A stretch of DNA of 16,464 nucleotides from a bacterium (Candidatus Gribaldobacteria) CG10_big_fil_rev_8_21_14_0_10_37_21. GTDB taxonomy: Bacteria; Patescibacteriota; Minisyncoccia; Minisyncoccales; CG1-02-41-26. The stretch covers positions 20,590-37,053 of the forward strand of contig PFAX01000030.1 in the NCBI GenBank assembly GCA_002773495.1. Reading direction: 5' to 3'. The position numbers and the translations under genes were made by a program. How positions within the stretch are numbered: position 1 is the first letter of the stretch; each line of letters starts with the position of its first letter. Shown here piece by piece: positions 12,191-16,464 of the stretch. Below the pieces are notes generated by a model. That model was not told where the DNA came from. It ran no database searches and saw nothing but the letters and a program-made list of their open reading frames with translations.

Positions 12191-14737
12191 ATGTTTTTAA
12201 CATTTTTCAAAAAACAAAAACTTTTTTCTAAAATAATTTTGGGGTGTTTTATTTTTTGTTGCTTATTAGGAATCTTTCTACCCCTAAAACAAGCGCTAGC
12301 ATTTAATATTTGGGGGTTTTTGACAGATGGGCTGACTGTTCTCCCTCTTAATATTATTAAGGTAACTTTGGGGTTTGTCTCTTGGTTAATTTACGCCCTA
12401 ATGCTTTTAGCTCATGGGATATTAATGTGGGTTTTGGGCAACCCCCTGCCAGACGGGCTTTCTTTAACCAACCCAGCCAAAAACCCCATTATTGATATCG
12501 GCTGGACAACGCTTAGGGATTTTACTAATATGCTTTTTATCTTGGGCTTGGCCTATATTGGTTTAATGACTGCTTTGGATTTAAGCAGTTTTAACACTAA
12601 AAAAACATTTACAAACCTTTTATTAATCGCTCTTTTAATTAATTTTACGCCAATTATTTGCGGAGCTATTGTTGATGGTTCAAACATAATTGCCAACTTC
12701 TTTATAAGTGGCGTGTCTTATGATGAAGCGAAAGACGCTCTAAAAAGCAAAATGGGATTAGACGCAATGCTTTCTTGGGATTTTGAAAAAAATGTTAGCG
12801 AGCTTATGAACATATTTGGAGTTCTTATTTTTGGGCTTGTTTTAATGGTTGTTTTTGCTTTATTCGCCTTGCTCTTGCTTGTCAGAATAATAATGCTTTG
12901 GTTTTTGGTTATTTTATCGCCCATCGCTTTCTTTGCTTGGATATTTGATAGCAGTAAAAAATACTTTAAAATGTGGTGGGATTTATTTATTAAATGGGCA
13001 ACAATTATTGTGCCAGCCGGTTTCTTTTTATACTTGTCCACCCATGTTTTCGCTCAAGCAGATAAACTTTTCAAAACCCAATACCCAAGCGGAGGCGAGG
13101 TTGACTTTAGCTTTTTTGCTAGTATCACCCCAATGCTAATGGGTTGCGGCTTTGCTATTGTTGGCTTCTTAGCCACCCTCAAGATAAACGCCATGGGTAC
13201 AAAGAGCATAATCGGCGTTGCCACAAAAGCCAGTAATAAAGTCAGAACAACAACTAAGAAATGGACAGCAGATAAAGCAAGAAACGTTGGTAATCTCGCC
13301 AAAAACGCAACGTGGACAAGGGCTGCTTCAGGCCTATCAAACAGGTTACAGGCCCCGCAAATAGGCACAAAAGAGTTTGAGGAATGGGAAAAAGAGCATA
13401 AGGTTGCCGGCGCCTTAAAACAGGCTCGGAGATACGCTTTAGGTGGCAAGTATTCTGAGGAGGAGATAGCGCAAGGCAAGGGAAAATCAACCATTAGGAA
13501 AGTTGTCAGAATAGCTGGCATTCCCGCCACATTAGGTGCCACTTATTGGGGAGGCAGAGTTGTGGAATCCACAAGATCTAAGGTCGCTGAAAAAGCGAGA
13601 GGCGTAGCCACAACTCAAATTAAAACCTCCTCTACTGAAACTGCTGGTAAATCATTAGAGACACAGAGACGTTTATGGCAATCAACACTTGACCCTGTCA
13701 AATTAGTCGGAATATTAGATGGCATTCAGAAAGACGGTAATTTTGGCGATGTTGTTGATATGGACAACGAAAAAGAAAGGGGTAAGATCAAAAAGATTTT
13801 AGTTAGGGCACTTAAGCAAGACCCTGAAACCTTTAAAAAATTAAGGTATATTGATGTTGTTGACAAAAGAAACGAAGACGACTCCTTAAAGAGAAAATCT
13901 CTTTTTCATGAGGTTTATGAAGAAAACAAAGATAAAATATCGCTTGACACGTTAGACAGGGCTGGCATGAAATTTAGCGTAGCAGACGCGGCTTTGTTTG
14001 GTAAAGGAGAAGATACAAAAGGCAATAAAATTGACGGAGGTCTACCAAAGGAACTAGATTCAGTAGATGAAACGAAAGAAAATGGAGCTTGGGAAATCTT
14101 GCTTAGAAAAACAATCGCTAACTTTAAGTCAAAAGATGTTGAGTTTGTTAGCAAGCCCGACCTAATGGCGATGCTTAGATCAGAAGAATTCCAAAAATTC
14201 GGCAACCAGTCCGTAGTTTCCCAGGCCGCCACCCTGTTTGCTAGAGAGGCAATAGAAGCGGCACAAGCAGGCATCGATGCTCACCCGGGTGACTATTATT
14301 CTGAGCATAATAAAAAATTACATAACTACTACAAGAATACCCCAGCTAGAAATTTAGGTATTGATTACCCTTTTGGTGAAACAAAGAAAACAGAAGAAAA
14401 AAAAGAGACAGCCTCTTCACTTGAACAATTAGAGCAAGCCAAAGAAGAATACGAAGACCTTGAAGAGCAATCAGTGCAGGCAATTGCAAAAAATGACCAG
14501 CAAAATATTGATGCCCTCAACAAACAAAAAAAAGATGCCCAGAAAAAAATTGATGACTTAGAAGAGAGCTTAAAACAAGAGCAAACCCAACTTATAGAAG
14601 AGGAGAAGCGCAAAAAAGAAGAAGAACAAAAAAAGGAAATAAAAGAAGCGGAAGATAAAAAAGAGCAACAAGAAGAGACAACGCAGCCCACTAATAAAAA
14701 ACCTAAAAAAAGAGGGATGGGCAGGAGAAGAATTTAA
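12191..14737 (+). CDS. VirB6/TrbL-like polytopic membrane protein with long cytoplasmic coiled-coil tail
   Basis: An 848-residue protein. The N-terminus resembles a signal peptide (hydrophobic 14-32, then QALA). About six or seven further membrane segments reach residue 335, including a DFTNMLFILGLAYIGL helix, LLLIALLINFTPIICG, a long one near 210-255 and ITPMLMGCGFAIVGFLATL. This pattern, with few charges between helices, resembles VirB6/TrbL channel proteins of type IV secretion. Residues about 336-735 are soluble and not recognised. About 738-830 is a Glu/Lys/Gln-rich coiled coil, and the end is basic (KKPKKRGMGRRRI). No VirB4 ATPase or other secretion gene lies within the window. A secretion or DNA-uptake role is inferred from fold resemblance only. 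It has its own promoter and terminator, so appears monocistronic. Confidence 0.6.
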   Translation: MFLTFFKKQKLFSKIILGCFIFCCLLGIFLPLKQALAFNIWGFLTDGLTVLPLNIIKVTLGFVSWLIYALMLLAHGILMWVLGNPLPDGLSLTNPAKNPIIDIGWTTLRDFTNMLFILGLAYIGLMTALDLSSFNTKKTFTNLLLIALLINFTPIICGAIVDGSNIIANFFISGVSYDEAKDALKSKMGLDAMLSWDFEKNVSELMNIFGVLIFGLVLMVVFALFALLLLVRIIMLWFLVILSPIAFFAWIFDSSKKYFKMWWDLFIKWATIIVPAGFFLYLSTHVFAQADKLFKTQYPSGGEVDFSFFASITPMLMGCGFAIVGFLATLKINAMGTKSIIGVATKASNKVRTTTKKWTADKARNVGNLAKNATWTRAASGLSNRLQAPQIGTKEFEEWEKEHKVAGALKQARRYALGGKYSEEEIAQGKGKSTIRKVVRIAGIPATLGATYWGGRVVESTRSKVAEKARGVATTQIKTSSTETAGKSLETQRRLWQSTLDPVKLVGILDGIQKDGNFGDVVDMDNEKERGKIKKILVRALKQDPETFKKLRYIDVVDKRNEDDSLKRKSLFHEVYEENKDKISLDTLDRAGMKFSVADAALFGKGEDTKGNKIDGGLPKELDSVDETKENGAWEILLRKTIANFKSKDVEFVSKPDLMAMLRSEEFQKFGNQSVVSQAATLFAREAIEAAQAGIDAHPGDYYSEHNKKLHNYYKNTPARNLGIDYPFGETKKTEEKKETASSLEQLEQAKEEYEDLEEQSVQAIAKNDQQNIDALNKQKKDAQKKIDDLEESLKQEQTQLIEEEKRKKEEEQKKEIKEAEDKKEQQEETTQPTNKKPKKRGMGRRRI

Positions 14738-14750
14738 AGAATATACTTAA

Positions 14751-14796
14751 AAACAGGCAATACTCAATTAAGTATTGCCTGTTTATTTTATTTTTA
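14751..14796. terminator. Strong intrinsic terminator between convergent genes
   Basis: A perfect 14-bp stem, AAACAGGCAATACT (14751-14764) with its complement (14771-14784), a 6-nt loop CAATTA and a T-rich tail ATTTTATTTTTAT. It begins 13 nt after the VirB6-like stop. On the minus strand it lies 10 nt past the stop of the other gene with a shorter T-rich tail, so it probably works in both directions. Confidence 0.9.
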
Positions 14797-16341
14797 TGGC
14801 ACTTTTTTCTCTTTTTTCAGAATGCTTAATAGCGCTCCCTCTATGCTGCCTTCCGGATGTTCAACTTCAAAAAATTGCCCTTCTTTAATGCTTTGAAGCT
14901 GGCGAGCCATTTTGAGTAAATATTCATACTCTTTTTCTAAATCACCTCGCTCAAACGCCTCTTCAAACTCTTCGTCTGAAAGCTTCTTATGCTTTTTCCT
15001 GAGAGCTTTCATAACAAAATCAATAGTTATCGCTTCAAGATTGTCAGACACTCCCTGACCGTTTATTTTAGCCGCATCTGCTTGAGCCTTCGCGGTAATT
15101 AAAATAACTTCTTTTTGCTTTTCAGCCTTCTTAACAGCCGCAACTCCTTTTTGTTCTTCTAAGTACTCAAGCGCCCTAGCTTGACGATACTCTTCGGCAG
15201 GATCAATCTTGTAAATTCTAATACCATCTTTGTATGGCATAACTCCAAAGACAGAAAAACACTCTTCGCTTTCTTCTGGCATTTCTGCTTTGTCTATAAA
15301 TGTGTTGTTATTTTCTACCGCTTCCTTAAAAAGATTCCAAAAAATCTCTCTTAGGTCAGCTTTTTCTTTAACGGTAATACCCCCAAGCACGGCGGGTGTC
15401 GATTTTTTAGATTTTCTAATGGCAGTTTTGATTCCCTTGCCGACTATCATGTTTGATAAATCAGCATCGTATCTGAAGTTAGAAATCAAATTCTCTAAAA
15501 TTGGCCAAACCACTGCGGACATCGCCTCTAACCACCTTGTTGTAGAAAAGATGGCAAGACGAGGGTGAAAGACCCTTACAGGAATAACCAAGACGACCCC
15601 CACAACAGGCACCCCGTTTAAATCTTCAATAGCTTCATTTTGTTGCCTCTCGTATTGAAAAACATAATAATCAAGAGGCAAAAAAACAGAATCAAGCTCT
15701 TCGTCATATTTCTTAACCTTGCCTGGCTCATTCTCTCTAAAAGAATTCCATTTTTGGTGATAGACAGCCCTCTCATGAATTGGCACAATTCCGAACCAAC
15801 GAATACCACCCCACAAGCGCTGACTAATGGTTATTTTCTGTGAAGGAGCCGGGTACGAGGGCGTAATCCTGCGAATATACCCTTCTTTATCCTGATAGAA
15901 CCCTTCGTAGTTAGTTGCATGGAAATCATATTTAGCACCCTTTAAAAAAATAACTGAGCGTGCCTCTTCAATGAAAGACCAGCATAAGGCTCGAGGAGCA
16001 AGATATAAGGGGACAACTAAAACAATAAATAAATAGGCATTAAGCCAGCCAGTCAAATAAAAACCTGTTAACCACCACACATTAGAAGCAATAGTAGTGG
16101 TAATCCATAAAACAGCTACTATAACGCTGAATACTAACCAACCCTTAAATCCAGCCCTCCAAAAAAACACGAAGAGCCCACCAAGACCTAAAGAAAATAG
16201 AGCGAGTACAAACTGTGTCCTGCCCTTAATAATTCCAAACAACACAAAACCACCGATTGTTATGATTATTAAAAAAATAAACCAAAACAACCACCAGCCA
16301 CCGCCTAATTTCTCTTCTTGTTCTTCTTTTTTCTTAGCCAT
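14794..16341 (-). CDS. Membrane protein with SPFH/flotillin-like C-terminal region
   Basis: 515 residues from ATG 16341, which has an ideal GGAGG 6 nt upstream; an in-frame ATG at 16374 lacks one. Four hydrophobic segments lie at about 16-38, 44-62, 67-92 and 100-128. A large soluble domain follows, with IRWFGIVPIHERAVYHQKW, a hydrophobic VVGVVLVIPVRVF strand and DLREIFWNLFKEAV. A long Ala/Lys/Glu helix (EEQKGVAAVKKAEKQKEVILI then TAKAQADAAKINGQG, near 385-425) is typical of SPFH/band 7 stalks. SPFH proteins form membrane ring scaffolds. The four-helix N-terminus is unusual for that family. It converges on the VirB6-like gene and is probably transcribed alone. The family assignment is moderate; no function is claimed. 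Confidence 0.6.
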   Translation of the reverse strand: MAKKKEEQEEKLGGGWWLFWFIFLIIITIGGFVLFGIIKGRTQFVLALFSLGLGGLFVFFWRAGFKGWLVFSVIVAVLWITTTIASNVWWLTGFYLTGWLNAYLFIVLVVPLYLAPRALCWSFIEEARSVIFLKGAKYDFHATNYEGFYQDKEGYIRRITPSYPAPSQKITISQRLWGGIRWFGIVPIHERAVYHQKWNSFRENEPGKVKKYDEELDSVFLPLDYYVFQYERQQNEAIEDLNGVPVVGVVLVIPVRVFHPRLAIFSTTRWLEAMSAVVWPILENLISNFRYDADLSNMIVGKGIKTAIRKSKKSTPAVLGGITVKEKADLREIFWNLFKEAVENNNTFIDKAEMPEESEECFSVFGVMPYKDGIRIYKIDPAEEYRQARALEYLEEQKGVAAVKKAEKQKEVILITAKAQADAAKINGQGVSDNLEAITIDFVMKALRKKHKKLSDEEFEEAFERGDLEKEYEYLLKMARQLQSIKEGQFFEVEHPEGSIEGALLSILKKEKKVP

Positions 16342-16347
16342 TATAAT

Positions 16348-16352
16348 CCTCC
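16348..16352 (-). promoter_or_regulatory. Shine-Dalgarno deciding the SPFH-like gene start
   Basis: GGAGG on the minus strand, 6 nt before ATG 16341. It places the start 11 codons inside the longest open frame. Confidence 0.8.
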
Positions 16353-16387
16353 AGTATAAATTTTTAATGTTCACGCGAATTCCGTTT

Positions 16388-16435
16388 TGAAGTGCAACGA
16401 CTTAAAGCCAAAGTGGCTTCAAGATTTACACTTCA
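16388..16435. repeat. Nested inverted repeat at the right edge
   Basis: Outer arms TGAAGTG (16388-16394) and CACTTCA (16429-16435) enclose an inner stem of CTTAAAGCCA (16401-16410) with TGGCTTCAAG (16414-16423), one mismatch and a 3-nt loop. It lies upstream of the SPFH-like gene. It could be a leader structure, the terminator of a gene beyond the window or the end of a mobile element; no T-tract is seen. Confidence 0.5.
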
Positions 16436-16464
16436 CCGCTTTGTTAAAAAACAGCTAAAATGCG

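Noticed and set aside
14365..14691. Ser/Phe/Cys-rich reading frame opposite the VirB6-like tail
   Set aside because: Its composition is the mirror image of the Glu/Lys-rich coiled coil on the other strand; no ribosome binding site or family resemblance.
16342..16374. ATG 16374 as start of the SPFH-like gene
   Set aside because: It has no ribosome binding site, whereas ATG 16341 has GGAGG at ideal spacing.

Overview
The window looks like a chromosomal segment of a low-GC candidate phyla radiation bacterium (Patescibacteria, probably Parcubacteria-like). This is inferred from the AT-rich sequence, the mix of housekeeping genes in non-canonical order, and the VirB6/TrbL-like membrane protein. 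UGA serves as a stop (mntA ends in TGA inside an ATGA overlap), so the code appears standard rather than the UGA=Gly code of Gracilibacteria or Absconditabacteria. No rRNA, CRISPR array or transposase gene is visible.

Region 1 (1-4108, minus strand) is a self-contained copper-homeostasis operon. It runs from a strong sigma70-type promoter with a CsoR-type operator over the start site, through csoR, then an HMA-SafE/DsbD-like-cupredoxin fusion protein, to the Cu(I) P-type ATPase copA. CopA runs off the left edge a few residues before its expected C-terminus.

Region 2 (4177-9126, plus strand) holds information-processing genes: tgt (queuosine tRNA modification), tRNA-Ala(CGC) with the G3:U70 identity pair, yraN, nusA with its own consensus promoter and a long structured leader, and comM (Mg-chelatase-like AAA+ helicase linked to transformation).

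Region 3 (9123-11244) has a LysM-M23 cell-wall peptidase (minus) divergent from rsmA (plus). Their shared upstream region carries two 56-bp direct copies of a palindromic element, one in each presumed leader. comM and the peptidase converge with overlapping stop codons.

Region 4 (11220-12099, minus) is an MntA-HepT (nucleotidyltransferase/HEPN) toxin-antitoxin pair whose promoter predicts an almost or fully leaderless mRNA.

Region 5 (12151-16464) holds a VirB6/TrbL-like polytopic protein with a long cytoplasmic coiled-coil tail. It converges, across a strong probably bidirectional terminator, on a membrane-anchored protein with an SPFH/flotillin-like helix. The right edge carries a nested inverted repeat.

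The most interesting signals outside the genes are the complete CsoR promoter/operator, the twin palindromes, the nusA leader structure, and non-triplet tandem repeats inside rsmA (7 nt) and tgt (14 nt).
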